Shown one piece after another: positions 1 through 9,115 of a DNA stretch of 64,000 bases. Numbering within the stretch: the first letter of the stretch is position 1; the number at the start of each line of letters is the position of its first letter. The stretch lies in contig NZ_CP120653.1 of the NCBI RefSeq assembly GCF_030545015.1, positions 1,426,001 to 1,490,000 of the forward strand. The letters are read 5' to 3'. Source of the DNA: Myroides sp. JBRI-B21084. GTDB lineage: Bacteria > Bacteroidota > Bacteroidia > Flavobacteriales > Flavobacteriaceae. The notes beneath the pieces were generated by a model. It was not told the origin of the DNA. It ran no database searches and was given only the letters and a program-made list of their open reading frames with translations. A program made the position numbers and the translations under genes.

Positions 1-896
1 ATTTGATAGTGATAATTTAAAGCAAAAATTGTCCCTGTAAATAGCACACAAAAGAAAGAATGTAAAATACTAACTTGTCTGTCTGAATACCTTTTAATGT
101 GGTCGCCTTTAAGTTCTTTTAAGTCTCGAAAGTATTGTGCATTGAAAAAAGTCCCTTTACCTGGCAGAAAACCCATAAGCATAATGAAATTTTGGATTAT
201 GTAAATACAAGAAACTCCTAATAAAAAAAACTGAAGTCCGATGTAAAGTCCGTGAGTTATGTCTGCCGTATTTTCAATTTGTTCATTTTGATAAACTCTG
301 TAAATATTGTCTGAAGCGAACAACATCATAATTATTGAACTCCAAATACTTAAAGTAAGTCTGCTTGTCCGTGATAAAATAGCATGAGTAAAAGCATGGA
401 ATACTGAATAAAGTGAAAACAAAAGTCCAATAATCATTACGGATTTTAACAATATACTATTGGTGTCAATAAAACCATAGTCCACAACCCAATAGATTAC
501 GGCTATAGATTGTAAAAGTGTAATTCCTTCTGTCAGCTTTGGAATAACTTTGTCGCCATGAAAAGCAATTGAAAATATAGCAAACAAAATAATGAACCAA
601 TAAGGAAACGCTTCAATATGATTTTCAAAATTGTAGCCATGTTCTCTTTTGCCAGGAAGAAATGCAAAAAAGCTAAATATAAATGAAGCCAAAGCTGTCA
701 ACAAAACTGTCGACCACTTGTCGGAAAGTCTCTTGCCCTCAAAAATTACTCCTGCAATAATTGCGATGACACTTATTGGTATTAATCGTCTGTCCGATGA
801 ACTTATGCGATAACCAACATAACTTGTCAATGCAAGAACTAAAAGTCCTATAAAAATCAACAATAAGTTTATATTTCTTTGTGCGTTTTTACTCAT
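1..896 (-). CDS. Multi-pass membrane protein of unknown function, C-terminus off the left edge
   Basis: ATG is at 894-896 and the frame stays open to base 1, giving at least 298 residues. I do not recognise the family. Hydrophobic stretches near residues 9-28, 38-52, 61-80, 98-113, 122-140 and 148-165, with more after residue 175, indicate about eight or more membrane spans. The start lies 54 bases inside the attC-like site ending at 950, so this is the gene of array cassette 4. It points the same way as the other cassette genes. No enzyme motif is visible. Confidence 0.7.
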   Translation of the reverse strand, partial: MSKNAQRNINLLLIFIGLLVLALTSYVGYRISSSDRRLIPISVIAIIAGVIFEGKRLSDKWSTVLLTALASFIFSFFAFLPGKREHGYNFENHIEAFPYWFIILFAIFSIAFHGDKVIPKLTEGITLLQSIAVIYWVVDYGFIDTNSILLKSVMIIGLLFSLYSVFHAFTHAILSRTSRLTLSIWSSIIMMLFASDNIYRVYQNEQIENTADITHGLYIGLQFFLLGVSCIYIIQNFIMLMGFLPGKGTFFNAQYFRDLKELKGDHIKRYSDRQVSILHSFFCVLFTGTIFALNYHYQ

Positions 897-943
897 TCTT
901 TTTGTCTGGTCGTTGTCTTTTATGTGGGTCGTCCAAAAATTAC

Positions 944-1080
944 AGCTAACGGGGCGGCGGCTTTGCGAAGTTCTTTTTCCGAGCAAGCTCGGAGAAAGGA
1001 TTTAGCAAAATCGCATGATGTGCGAAGTTCGCGAAGCGACAAGCGCATCGTGCGGTGTAGGCGCCGCCCCGATGTGGCGA
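944..1080 (-). repeat. attC-like site A1 (distal half of the composite site)
   Basis: A half-site reading AGCTAAC (944-950) is followed by a perfect 10-bp outer stem, 950-959 with 1062-1071. Inside it are further GC-rich pairings and a small hairpin around 981-998. The site ends in a degenerate half-site GTGGCGA (1074-1080), where GTG replaces GTT. On the minus strand it closes the gene-less mini-unit at 1074-1105 and opens cassette 4. Any reading frame across it is a by-product of its low stop-codon density. Confidence 0.6.
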
Positions 1081-1096
1081 AAGGAGCGAAAGCGGA

Positions 1097-1234
1097 TTTC
1101 GCCACATCGGTTCGGGGCTTGGCGTAGTGGCGGCATTATAGCACTGCCGTTGATACGAAGCACCAAAGTTCAAATTTAGCACAAATGTTCATACGAAGCA
1201 CTTCGCCCGCCATTACGCCAAGCCCTTGTTATAG
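1097..1234 (-). repeat. attC-like site A2 closing the efflux-operon cassette
   Basis: The stem GGGCTTGGCGTAGTGGCGG (1115-1133) pairs with 1207-1225 at 18 of 19 positions plus one G.T. The outer half-site GTTATAG (1228-1234) on the + strand is, on the minus strand, the opening half of the attC. It continues as GTTATAGCCAGTGG, complementary at 13 of 14 positions to the start of the same cassette (10042-10055). The loop shares the string AAATTTAGCAC and the flank TTCGCCCGC with site C at 11171-11302, so the two sites are related. Confidence 0.7.
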
Positions 1235-1457
1235 CCAGTGGTTCTTGTCCACCGTCCTTGTGAACCATTGTCAATACTGCATTTCTCCGTCTTTGTCGTG
1301 TCGGGATGTGCGGTTGCGTATTTTTTATTTTCAGAAAGGGTGGAGCTTTTTTTTAATTCAATTTTGTTTGGGCGGAAAAGGGATAAGCTCTTTTGCAAAC
1401 TTTGGATTGTGTTTCGGCTTGTGCGGTTTGCAAATGTGCTTACACCTGTGTCGGGGC

Positions 1458-1907
1458 TTACATATAAATTATCCTTACACTAATCGTTTTGTCTGTGTTC
1501 AATTCAAAACTTGCTTTGGAAAAATTAGGCCTGTTTCGCAAACCTATTGACTGATAATTAGAAAATCCAATTCCTTCTTTGGGCAAAAGAAAGCCTTTAT
1601 CAACCTTACCGTTGCTGTTTTCATCGTGTAAAATATTCACGGCATATTTCCCTTTGGGCAGATTTTTAAAAGTAATTTCAGATTTGCCATTTACAATTTT
1701 CGCTTTCTCTAATCGGTAATATTTTTTGTAATCTTCATCGGGGATTGAATTATCTTTGTTATAGAGGGCGAATTGAACAACACCCTTTGAATTTCGTAAA
1801 TTTTCTACCTTAACGGTCAAGATGTAGGTTTCTGCCTGATTTTCCGAAAACGAACAGAGAAAAAAACATAACCCAACTGTCAGTATAATAAAAATTGTTG
1901 CTTTCAT
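1458..1907 (-). CDS. DUF2141 family exported protein
   Basis: This 149-residue protein has an N-terminal signal peptide (about residues 1-25, hydrophobic core IFIILTVGLCFFLCSF). The remainder matches the DUF2141 pattern of a small beta-rich domain: an initial segment with LRNSKGVVQFALYN, a central LPKGKYAVNILHDENSNGK and a late GFSN. Its biochemical role is not established. The start is adjacent to the stop of the RND pump gene, so it is the last gene of the efflux operon and of array cassette 3. It probably acts in the periplasm or on a membrane surface. The family call is firm; the function is unknown. Confidence 0.85.
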   Translation of the reverse strand: MKATIFIILTVGLCFFLCSFSENQAETYILTVKVENLRNSKGVVQFALYNKDNSIPDEDYKKYYRLEKAKIVNGKSEITFKNLPKGKYAVNILHDENSNGKVDKGFLLPKEGIGFSNYQSIGLRNRPNFSKASFELNTDKTISVRIIYM

Positions 1908-4900
1908 TTATTGTTGTTTTTTATTTGAACCCAATTTTTCTTTTATTCTATCTACTCCGTAGTAAACCATTGGCACTAAATAAACCGTCAATGCCAATGA
2001 AGAGAGCAAACCGCCAATAATTACCCACGCCAAACCGTTTTTCCATTCGGCTGCTGTTCCGCTGGCTAATGCTATGGGCAACATTCCTATTGCCATAGAT
2101 AAGGTTGTCATCAAAATGGGTCGCATTCGTTCTTTTCCTGCGGTAATCAATGCTTCTTTGTAATGTTTGCCCTCGGCTTTGAGCTGGTTGGTAAAGTCCA
2201 CAATCAAGATGGAATTTTTTGTTACCAATCCCATTAACATAATCAAGCCGAGCAAAGCAAATAAGCTCAAATTGCTTAACGATAAATTCAAGGCTAAAAA
2301 TGCTCCGATAGCTGCAACGGGTATGGCAAATAAGGCAACAAAAGGATAAATGTAACTGTCGTATAAGGCTACCATAATCAAATAAATCAGTAAGAATGAA
2401 ATCAGCAATACCGAACCCAAAGCCCCGAAACTGTCGTTTTGCCGTTTAATATCGCTTCCCCAAGTCATTTGTATGCCGTTTGGTAAGGGATTGTTTTTGA
2501 GATATGCCACAACATCGTCTGCTACTGTTCCCGAAGGTCTGCCGAGTGCATCGGAAGTTAATGTAACGGCAGGTTGTCGGTCTTTTCGTTCTAAAAGCGA
2601 AGGCGAATTATCTCTTTCAATAGTTGCAAACTGTGAAACTTCAATCGGAATGCCCATTGGATTTATAATGTTGAGTTGGTTTACATCATCATAATTTTTA
2701 CGGCTGAATTTATCCAACCAAATCCGTACAGGATATTCTTTTCCGTTTTCCGTTAAAGTGGCATCGTCATTTCCTGTAAAAGCGGTACGCAAATTCATTC
2801 CCACATAAGCCGTGTTCAATCCTAAACGCTGCATTTTGTCTTTGTCAGGAATGACTTTTAATTCAGGGCTTCCTGCTTCTACCGAAATCCGCACATTATC
2901 TGCTCCGGGTATTTTTTCAATGACTGTTTTTAAGTCATTACCTGTCTGCATTACCTGGTCTAAGTCGCTTCCGCTTAATGTAATTTCTATCGGTGCAGAA
3001 CGTGGAATTAAGCCTAATGCTATCATTGAAAAATTGATGCCTGAATATTCTTTTTGCAAATCAGTTCTCAATTTTCGCATAAAGGTTTCGGTAGAGAGAT
3101 GATTTGTTTCTTTCTTGGATTTTAGCTGAATGGTAAATTCGGTTTTATTGGCAGAGCCAACTCCCAAACTTCCAATACCGGTGCTTGGTCCGCCCACATT
3201 ACTGAAAACTGTTGCAACTTCGGGTTGCTTCAAAATATAGTTTTCTATTTTTTCTGAAACCAAATTGTTTTGCTGAATGGAAGTACTTTTATCAAACTCT
3301 AATGCCAAACGGAATTTCCCTTGGTCGCCTGTGGAAATGAGTTCCTTTCCAATAATTCCCTGTTTCATCATTGCTGCCGTCCCTACGAACAGCAACAAAA
3401 CAAATCCTGTAAAAATGAGTTTGTGATGTAAAACCCAATTCAATGTTCTGCCATACCAATTGATAAATTGGTCTAACTGATGTTCAAACCAAAGCAAAAA
3501 ACGGTTGAAGATATTAGTCGGCTGCAAATCTTCTTTTTTCCCGATGCGTGAAGCCAGCCAAGGCGTTAAAGTAAAACCTACCAGTAAACTGGTAAGTGTA
3601 GAAGTGATAACCACCACCGAAAACTGTTTGAGCATATCGGCAACAAAAACCTGTAAGAATAAAATCGGCAGAAACACAACCACATCAACCAATGTAATAG
3701 ACAATGCCGAAAAACCGATTTCCATTCTTCCGTCCATAGCTGCCGTTCTTTTTTCTTTACCCATATCCAAATGACGTTGGATATTTTCTAAAACTACGGT
3801 AGCATCGTCCACCAAAATACCGATGATTAAAGACATCGCCAGCAAAGTCATCAGGTTGAGCGTATAGCCCAAAAGCCACATCACGGCAAAAGCGGTAATT
3901 AAGGAAGTAGGAATAGCGACCAACACAATCAGTGAGTTTCTGAAACTTCGCAGGAACAGCAACATTACTAACGACACTAAAATAACGGCTAAAATCAAGT
4001 CAAATACCACCGAATTAACGGCTGCAATGGTGTTATCGGTGCTGTCATCCGTAACTACAAATTTTACATCTGCATTGGCATTTTGTTTTTCAATGGACTG
4101 AAATTTTTCTCTAATCAGTTTTGAAACATCAACGGCATTGGCATCGCCTTGTTTTTTTATCATTAAACCAATACCGTTTTTACCATTGTAACGGCTGTAA
4201 GAAGCGGTTTCTTTAATACCGTCCGTTACTTCTGCAATATCTTTCACATAAACAGGGCTGTTTGGAAAAGGCATAGCAACCTGAACATTCTTTATGTCCG
4301 TAATGGTGTTGAACTTTCCTACCAAACGTACCGAAATACTTTCTGTATCGGTTTGCAATTTTCCGGCAGGTAAATCAATCCCCGAACGATTGACGGCTTC
4401 CACAACCTGGTACAAAGAAATTTTATAGAGCTTCAATTTTTCTTTGTCCACCTTGATTTGAATTTCCCTTTCTTCCCCACCTAAAATGGTTATCTCTGCC
4501 ACTCCTTTTAGCTGTTGGATTTGTGGCAGGTAATCGTCTTTCATTTTTTGATAAAACACTGTCGGCTCTAATTTGCTTGTTGCACTTACCGACATTATCG
4601 GCAAATCATTAGGCGATACTTTGCTCATTACAGGGTTTTGAATATCGTTAGGCAAGTCCTTTCGGATATTGTCAATATAGCGTTGAGCGTCCTGCATTGT
4701 TTTGTCCAAATCCGTTCCGTATTTCAGGTTGGCTATGATGATTGAAGCATTGGGTAATGATTTGGTAAGCAAATAATCTACACCCTCCAAATTGGAAAGT
4801 GCATCTTCAATTTTTCGGGAAACGGAAGTTTCCACTTCGTTGGGTTCTGCACCGGGATAAACCGTTCGGATTACTACAACAGGCTGATTAAAATCGGGCA

Positions 4901-5009
4901 TCAGTTCATAGCTCAAATTCTTGTAGCCGATAATTCCCAACAGGGCAAATACGCTGAAAAGTACGATAATCAGCGAGGGACGTTTGATTGATATTTCTGT
5001 AATATTCAT
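1908..5009 (-). CDS. RND-family efflux pump, inner-membrane subunit (AcrB/MexB type)
   Basis: At 1033 residues this is full length for a hydrophobe/amphiphile efflux (HAE1-type) RND transporter. It starts with MNITEISIKRPSLIIVLFSV, the usual cytoplasmic tip plus TM1. It has the TM4 motif GILVDDATVVLENIQRH with the paired Asp of the proton relay, and two symmetrical halves, each a large periplasmic domain followed by TM clusters (about 335-540 and 865-1015). It would export drugs or detergents by proton antiport with the HlyD and TolC partners encoded just upstream. The substrate cannot be read from sequence. The gene sits inside an integron-like cassette, which is unusual for a pump operon. 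Confidence 0.95.
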   Translation of the reverse strand: MNITEISIKRPSLIIVLFSVFALLGIIGYKNLSYELMPDFNQPVVVIRTVYPGAEPNEVETSVSRKIEDALSNLEGVDYLLTKSLPNASIIIANLKYGTDLDKTMQDAQRYIDNIRKDLPNDIQNPVMSKVSPNDLPIMSVSATSKLEPTVFYQKMKDDYLPQIQQLKGVAEITILGGEEREIQIKVDKEKLKLYKISLYQVVEAVNRSGIDLPAGKLQTDTESISVRLVGKFNTITDIKNVQVAMPFPNSPVYVKDIAEVTDGIKETASYSRYNGKNGIGLMIKKQGDANAVDVSKLIREKFQSIEKQNANADVKFVVTDDSTDNTIAAVNSVVFDLILAVILVSLVMLLFLRSFRNSLIVLVAIPTSLITAFAVMWLLGYTLNLMTLLAMSLIIGILVDDATVVLENIQRHLDMGKEKRTAAMDGRMEIGFSALSITLVDVVVFLPILFLQVFVADMLKQFSVVVITSTLTSLLVGFTLTPWLASRIGKKEDLQPTNIFNRFLLWFEHQLDQFINWYGRTLNWVLHHKLIFTGFVLLLFVGTAAMMKQGIIGKELISTGDQGKFRLALEFDKSTSIQQNNLVSEKIENYILKQPEVATVFSNVGGPSTGIGSLGVGSANKTEFTIQLKSKKETNHLSTETFMRKLRTDLQKEYSGINFSMIALGLIPRSAPIEITLSGSDLDQVMQTGNDLKTVIEKIPGADNVRISVEAGSPELKVIPDKDKMQRLGLNTAYVGMNLRTAFTGNDDATLTENGKEYPVRIWLDKFSRKNYDDVNQLNIINPMGIPIEVSQFATIERDNSPSLLERKDRQPAVTLTSDALGRPSGTVADDVVAYLKNNPLPNGIQMTWGSDIKRQNDSFGALGSVLLISFLLIYLIMVALYDSYIYPFVALFAIPVAAIGAFLALNLSLSNLSLFALLGLIMLMGLVTKNSILIVDFTNQLKAEGKHYKEALITAGKERMRPILMTTLSMAIGMLPIALASGTAAEWKNGLAWVIIGGLLSSLALTVYLVPMVYYGVDRIKEKLGSNKKQQ

Positions 5010-5020
5010 TTTCGCTGATT

Positions 5021-6076
5021 TTATTTAATCGTAATATTCGCTCCGTCAAACAGATTGATAAAGCCATTCGTTACCACAATATCGCCTGTTGCCAATCCGT
5101 CTGATACAATCGTTCTATTGCCGATATTTCCTGATATGGTAATAGATTGCAATACGGCTTTTCCGTTTTTTATGAGATACACTTTCGCTTTTCCATTTTC
5201 TTCTGTAATGGCAGATGTAGGGATAAGAATACCTTGCTCTTGCTTGCTTTCAGAAAGATTTACCTTGCCGAACATTCCCGATTTTATGGTTAAGTTTTTG
5301 GTGTTGGTAACCTGAAACTGTACCAGAAAGCTATTGCCCAGATTGGCTTTGCTTCCTGTTATTATTACTTTTCCCGAAAGGGAAATATCGGGATAAACAT
5401 CAGCATTGATTTTGTAGGTTTGATTGTTTTGAAACTGCACCAAATCATTTTCGGGAACATTAACCGTAAAACGTAAAGTGCTTATATCCGTAATTTGTAG
5501 CAACGGAATACCCGGTGCTGCAAAACCGCCCTCCTCATTGAACTTGGCAGTTACCACACCATTGAAAGGTGCTTTTATAGTGGTTTTACTGATTTGCTCC
5601 AATAAAGTCGCTTTCTGAACTTTTGCAGATTTCAATCCCAATCTTGCTTTTTCCAATTGTATGCCCTGAACGGCATCGGCTTCCGTTAAAATGGTGTATC
5701 GTTTTACATCGTCTTCCAAACCCTCAATCTGCACTTCAACCGTTTGCAGTTGTAACTTTAACAACGAATTATCCAACTGAATAAGTGTTTGTCCTTTGCT
5801 TACATAGCTTCCCATATCTACCAAAACGGCATTGATTTTCCCCTGTATGTCCGCACTGATTTTTGTTTCCTTATTCGGCTCAAAAGTACCTGTATAAGTA
5901 TTTGCATCATCAATAGTCTGCAAACGAATGGTGTCAGCATTTATAGTAATAGGTTTTTCTTTGTCATATTGATACACCTTGCTTTCGGTGGTTTCTTTAT
6001 TGTTTTTCAACTTAAAAAACACAAGTGCTATTACCGCAATCAAAGCAATTATCCCGATTATTTTTTTCCAATTCAT
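5021..6076 (-). CDS. RND efflux periplasmic adaptor (HlyD/MFP family)
   Basis: A 351-residue membrane-fusion protein that bridges the RND pump and the outer-membrane channel. Residues 5-22 are a single N-terminal membrane anchor. Next come a first lipoyl half (around 75-105, with GKINAVLVDMGSYVSKGQTL), an alpha-helical hairpin (about 105-160), the second lipoyl half (APFNGVVTAKFNEEGGFAAPG) and beta-barrel and membrane-proximal domains. It lies 11 bp from the pump gene and 24 bp from the TolC gene, so co-transcription is very likely. Confidence 0.93.
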   Translation of the reverse strand: MNWKKIIGIIALIAVIALVFFKLKNNKETTESKVYQYDKEKPITINADTIRLQTIDDANTYTGTFEPNKETKISADIQGKINAVLVDMGSYVSKGQTLIQLDNSLLKLQLQTVEVQIEGLEDDVKRYTILTEADAVQGIQLEKARLGLKSAKVQKATLLEQISKTTIKAPFNGVVTAKFNEEGGFAAPGIPLLQITDISTLRFTVNVPENDLVQFQNNQTYKINADVYPDISLSGKVIITGSKANLGNSFLVQFQVTNTKNLTIKSGMFGKVNLSESKQEQGILIPTSAITEENGKAKVYLIKNGKAVLQSITISGNIGNRTIVSDGLATGDIVVTNGFINLFDGANITIK

Positions 6077-6100
6077 ATTCTTGATTTTTTATCCGTTATT

Positions 6101-7459
6101 TTAATTCTTAATTGTTCCTGCCAGCTTTTTTAGCTCCAAATCCGCTTTCAGATAATCTATAACTGCCGACAGGTAATTTTGCTGTGCTTCACGAAGTGCA
6201 TTATCAGCCAATAAAACATCGGTAAGTGTTGTCGTACCTTGCTTTTGTTGTAAAATGGTTTGCTCATAAATAGATTGAGCCAAAGTGATTTGATTTTCGG
6301 TATTGATGACTGTTTGCTGTGCAATCTTTCTTTGCCTTAAAGCATTTTCAGTTTCCATTTTGTTTTTATCGCCAATCAGTTGAGCCTGCAATTCGTTATT
6401 GCTGATTTCCAGTTTTTTTTGATTTATTTTTCGCTGTGTAACTGTTCCGTTGAAAAGCGGGTAAGTCAGTTGCAAACCTGCAAAGCCTATGGGATAAAAT
6501 TTCAGAAAGTCATTTGGGGTTTTGTCGTAGCCAAAACCTGTTGTTCCGTAGGAAGCAATCAAATTAAGCGAGGGTAGAAATCGTGATTTGTTAAACGTAC
6601 TCAATTCACTGTTCAATAGTTTGTTTTGTGTCTTAATAATTTTCAAATCCAATATATTTTCTACATTATTTTCCGTCAAGGTTTGCTGTTCGATTTCAGA
6701 AACAACGGTAATATTTCGCTCCAATGGGATACCGATGTTCAGTTTTAGTGCATTTAGAATTGAAATGTATTTATTGTGAACGTTTTCCCTTTGGGTATTT
6801 AACTGCTCGGCTTGCAATTTCACTTTACTCACATCTGTTCCCTTTGCCAATAACTGTTCTTTCAAAAGTTCCATATTCTTTAAGAGCTTTTGGGTATTTA
6901 TCAGATTGCTTTCCAAAAAATCCAATTGATGTTTCAATATTTGAGCGTTATAATACAGCGTAGTGATGTCGTATAAAACCTGTTCTTCCGATTTTTGAAA
7001 TTGAAGCTGTGTCAGTGCATTGGCAATTCTTGTATTCTCAATCGCTCCATAAACCTGCGGATTATACAACGGCATTGCCAACTGCACATTTGCATTGATG
7101 TTGTGTGGAACACCAAATTGCAAATCTCTGAATTGCCCTTCGGGTGCTTGCGGATTGAGTGCATTCATCGGCATTAGCTGTGTAGGCAATTCCATAAAAT
7201 ATTTGTAATCGGCATTGGCTGTAACTTTCGGAATGAGATTGGCTTTTGCTTCTTTTTCCCTTTGTTCGCTGATGCGGATATGGTTTCTGTTGATTTGCAG
7301 GGTTTTGTTATAGACCTGTGCCGTATCAATACATTGTCTCAGTGTCCAGACTTCTTGTGCCTGAACAGTAATCCACCCGATAAATATCAACGGAATAATA
7401 AGTAGTTTGTGAGTGTTCACTAACATAATTGAGCAAATTTTTTTGTTTTCTATGTTCAT
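6101..7459 (-). CDS. TolC-family outer-membrane efflux channel
   Basis: About 452 residues from the ATG at 7459. A signal peptide with core LLIIPLIFIGWITVQA is followed by EVWTLRQCIDTAQ, the classic start of an outer-membrane efflux protein. Two repeated long helical regions follow, with QLNTQRENVHN in the first and ALRQRKIAQQTVINTENQI in the second. An upstream TTG at 7477 is in frame but lies inside the preceding gene; the ATG one base after that gene's stop is the better start. It forms the exit duct of the tripartite pump. Confidence 0.92.
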   Translation of the reverse strand: MNIENKKICSIMLVNTHKLLIIPLIFIGWITVQAQEVWTLRQCIDTAQVYNKTLQINRNHIRISEQREKEAKANLIPKVTANADYKYFMELPTQLMPMNALNPQAPEGQFRDLQFGVPHNINANVQLAMPLYNPQVYGAIENTRIANALTQLQFQKSEEQVLYDITTLYYNAQILKHQLDFLESNLINTQKLLKNMELLKEQLLAKGTDVSKVKLQAEQLNTQRENVHNKYISILNALKLNIGIPLERNITVVSEIEQQTLTENNVENILDLKIIKTQNKLLNSELSTFNKSRFLPSLNLIASYGTTGFGYDKTPNDFLKFYPIGFAGLQLTYPLFNGTVTQRKINQKKLEISNNELQAQLIGDKNKMETENALRQRKIAQQTVINTENQITLAQSIYEQTILQQKQGTTTLTDVLLADNALREAQQNYLSAVIDYLKADLELKKLAGTIKN

Positions 7460-7460
7460 T

Positions 7461-7757
7461 CTATTTGAAAAATTCAAATTTTATTTCCTTTGGCATAAAG
7501 TGAATTCCTTTATAATCGCTAACGGCTTTGATCTGATGTTTTACTAATGCCGGAATGGTTGCTGCTTCGCCAGATTTCAAAAAGATTTCTTTATTGTTGA
7601 TTCTCAAAATACACTCGCCTTCATAAATGAATAACATCGACTCCTGATCAGCGTGATGCAGAGGCATTACTTCCCCTGCATTGGCTTGCATCTGTTTAGT
7701 GGCAAAATCGGTACCCGTCGCAAGTACCGTAACATTTGGGATGACAGATTTTTCCAT
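7461..7757 (-). CDS. Small cupin-domain protein
   Basis: A single-domain cupin of 98 residues. It carries cupin motif 1-like residues (around PLHHADQESMLFIYEGE, residues 32-48) and motif 2-like residues (ATIPALVKHQIKAV, about 66-79). Metal-ligand His residues are present but no reaction can be named. It sits between the cytochrome-like gene and tolC, 3-4 bp from the former, so it belongs to the efflux operon. A second cupin at 8317-8643 in the same operon is related in architecture but not closely in sequence. Confidence 0.8.
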   Translation of the reverse strand: MEKSVIPNVTVLATGTDFATKQMQANAGEVMPLHHADQESMLFIYEGECILRINNKEIFLKSGEAATIPALVKHQIKAVSDYKGIHFMPKEIKFEFFK

Positions 7758-7760
7758 AAT

Positions 7761-8281
7761 TTAATTTTTGTTATTGTTGGGTGTATTATTTTTCATTTCA
7801 TCAAACCAACGAGTAAAATCCTGATTGCTATAAGAAGGAGTAGTGGGTATTTTTATCTTTATATACTCGTGTTTGGTAGCTTGGTGGCAGGTGTTACAGT
7901 TGTTGGTAAGCGTAATATATCCTCGTTTAAATTCCTCTTTATTTTGGTGTTCGATGGCATTGTCCACAGCCGCCATTCCTGGTTCTATCATCGGTATAGC
8001 TTTTGTTTCATCACGGTCGGGATGCATTGTTTTTATATCATCAAACAATTCTTCGAGTTCATGCATCGCAAAATCTGCCAATTCCCAATTTTCGTTGATA
8101 CCCGCAAACCATAGTTTATTGTGATGATTTTGGATGCTGCCCATAAAATCACCAAAACCGGGTTTATAGGCATTGTCTATTTTAGCCTCTAATTCATCAA
8201 TTTGTTTTTGCAGTTCTTGCTTGACTGCGAACAGGCAGAAATCATTAATAGTATTGTGATCGGGATAAATATCTTCCTCAT
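7761..8281 (-). pseudogene. Frameshifted lipoprotein with a c-type heme motif
   Basis: An ATG at 8279-8281 opens a lipoprotein signal (MRKIFIPITILLMISACS) whose frame stops after about 30 residues. The rest of the protein continues in another frame from about 8220 to 7761: ELQKQIDELEAKIDNAY, then helical segments and a CNTCH heme-binding motif. One missing base near 8215-8222 (an A in the AGCAAGAAC tract) explains the break. The ATG at 8144 gives a 127-residue protein but loses the export signal and coiled-coil start. It may be a real recent mutation, a sequencing error, or a programmed shift; the first two are likelier. The heme motif and position suggest a periplasmic redox or metal-linked role. 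Confidence 0.75.
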
Positions 8282-8316
8282 ATTTAATTATTTTTTGAGT
8301 TGTTTATTTTGTTGTT

Positions 8317-8643
8317 TTAAACATCGCGTATCATTGTCAGCAGCATTTTAAAGCGTTCAACCGCTTTCAGTGCATGGGGAACATTTGCCGGCATAATAAT
8401 ACTCTCGCCTTTCTTTAAAAGATGAAGCTTACCACCAATAGTAATCTCTGCTTCACCGTCCAAAATCAGCACAATGGCATCAAAAGGCGTTTTATGCTCG
8501 GATAATCCCTGTTCTTTGTCAAACGAGAACAAAGTCAAATTACCGCCTTTGCTTTTGATAACCTGTTTGCTGATTACACCGCCGCTTGTATATTCAATCG
8601 CATTTTCGAGATTGAAAATGCTTTCTTTTTCAAATGTTGCCAT
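8317..8643 (-). CDS. Cupin-domain protein
   Basis: This 108-residue cupin has the pattern KTPFDAIVLILDGEAEITIGG (residues about 52-72) and GESIIMPANVPHALKAVERF (about 80-99), which are the two conserved cupin motifs. The fold is clear and the substrate unknown. Small cupins of this type are common in Bacteroidota stress and metal gene groups. It is 10 bp downstream of the lipoprotein gene and 36 bp before the frameshifted cytochrome-like gene, in the same operon. Start ATG at 8643. Confidence 0.85.
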   Translation of the reverse strand: MATFEKESIFNLENAIEYTSGGVISKQVIKSKGGNLTLFSFDKEQGLSEHKTPFDAIVLILDGEAEITIGGKLHLLKKGESIIMPANVPHALKAVERFKMLLTMIRDV

Positions 8644-8652
8644 ACTCGTTGT

Positions 8653-9108
8653 TTAATTAAAATACTGATGATAGTGCTGATAAGAATATTGCAGTTGCGA
8701 AACAATTTCATTTGCTTTTGTTGCATCTGTTTCATTTTCCAACGTCTTCACTATTTCAAGATGTGGATGCAGCCATTTGTGCAGTTCATCGTGGCTTTTT
8801 CCGTCCATTGTACAGCTTTTTATGAGTTGGCTATTTTGGTCTTTTACCTGTTGAGCTAATGCTTTATAATCTGTGTGATTATTTTGGATATAAGAATTTA
8901 CCAGTTCTTCGCCTTTCAATACAAAGGGTTTCATTTCTTCGTTCACCAGCCATTTTTCACCATTGTTGAGTTCAATAGCTTCGGAACTCTCATCGTGTTG
9001 ATGTTCTGTGTGATTTTCTGTTTCCTGATGTGTAGTTGATTTTTCAGTGGAATTATTACAGCTCCACAAAAGCATAAGGCTCATTCCAAATACAATTACT
9101 TTTTTCAT
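8653..9108 (-). CDS. His-rich lipoprotein of unknown function
   Basis: A 151-residue lipoprotein with a lipobox ending in LLWSC (Cys17), followed by a His/Glu-rich linker (about residues 26-45, HTEHQHDESSE) that could bind metal. A helical domain follows with further His residues and CTMDGKSHDELHKWLHPHLE (about 105-124). I do not recognise a named family; the helical His/Met-containing domain resembles proteins found with heavy-metal efflux systems, which is inference. It is the second gene of the efflux operon, 7 bp after tetR, and should be anchored in an outer or inner membrane leaflet. Confidence 0.75.
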   Translation of the reverse strand: MKKVIVFGMSLMLLWSCNNSTEKSTTHQETENHTEHQHDESSEAIELNNGEKWLVNEEMKPFVLKGEELVNSYIQNNHTDYKALAQQVKDQNSQLIKSCTMDGKSHDELHKWLHPHLEIVKTLENETDATKANEIVSQLQYSYQHYHQYFN

Positions 9109-9115
9109 ATCTCAA

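Noticed and set aside
1097..1120. tRNA-like TTCG motif in site A
   Set aside because: No cloverleaf can be drawn and no acceptor stem is present.
879..1550. Several open frames on both strands across the A1/A2 palindromes and the start of cassette 3
   Set aside because: They come from GC-rich palindromic sequence with few stops, have no domain, biased Arg/Ser composition and overlap each other.
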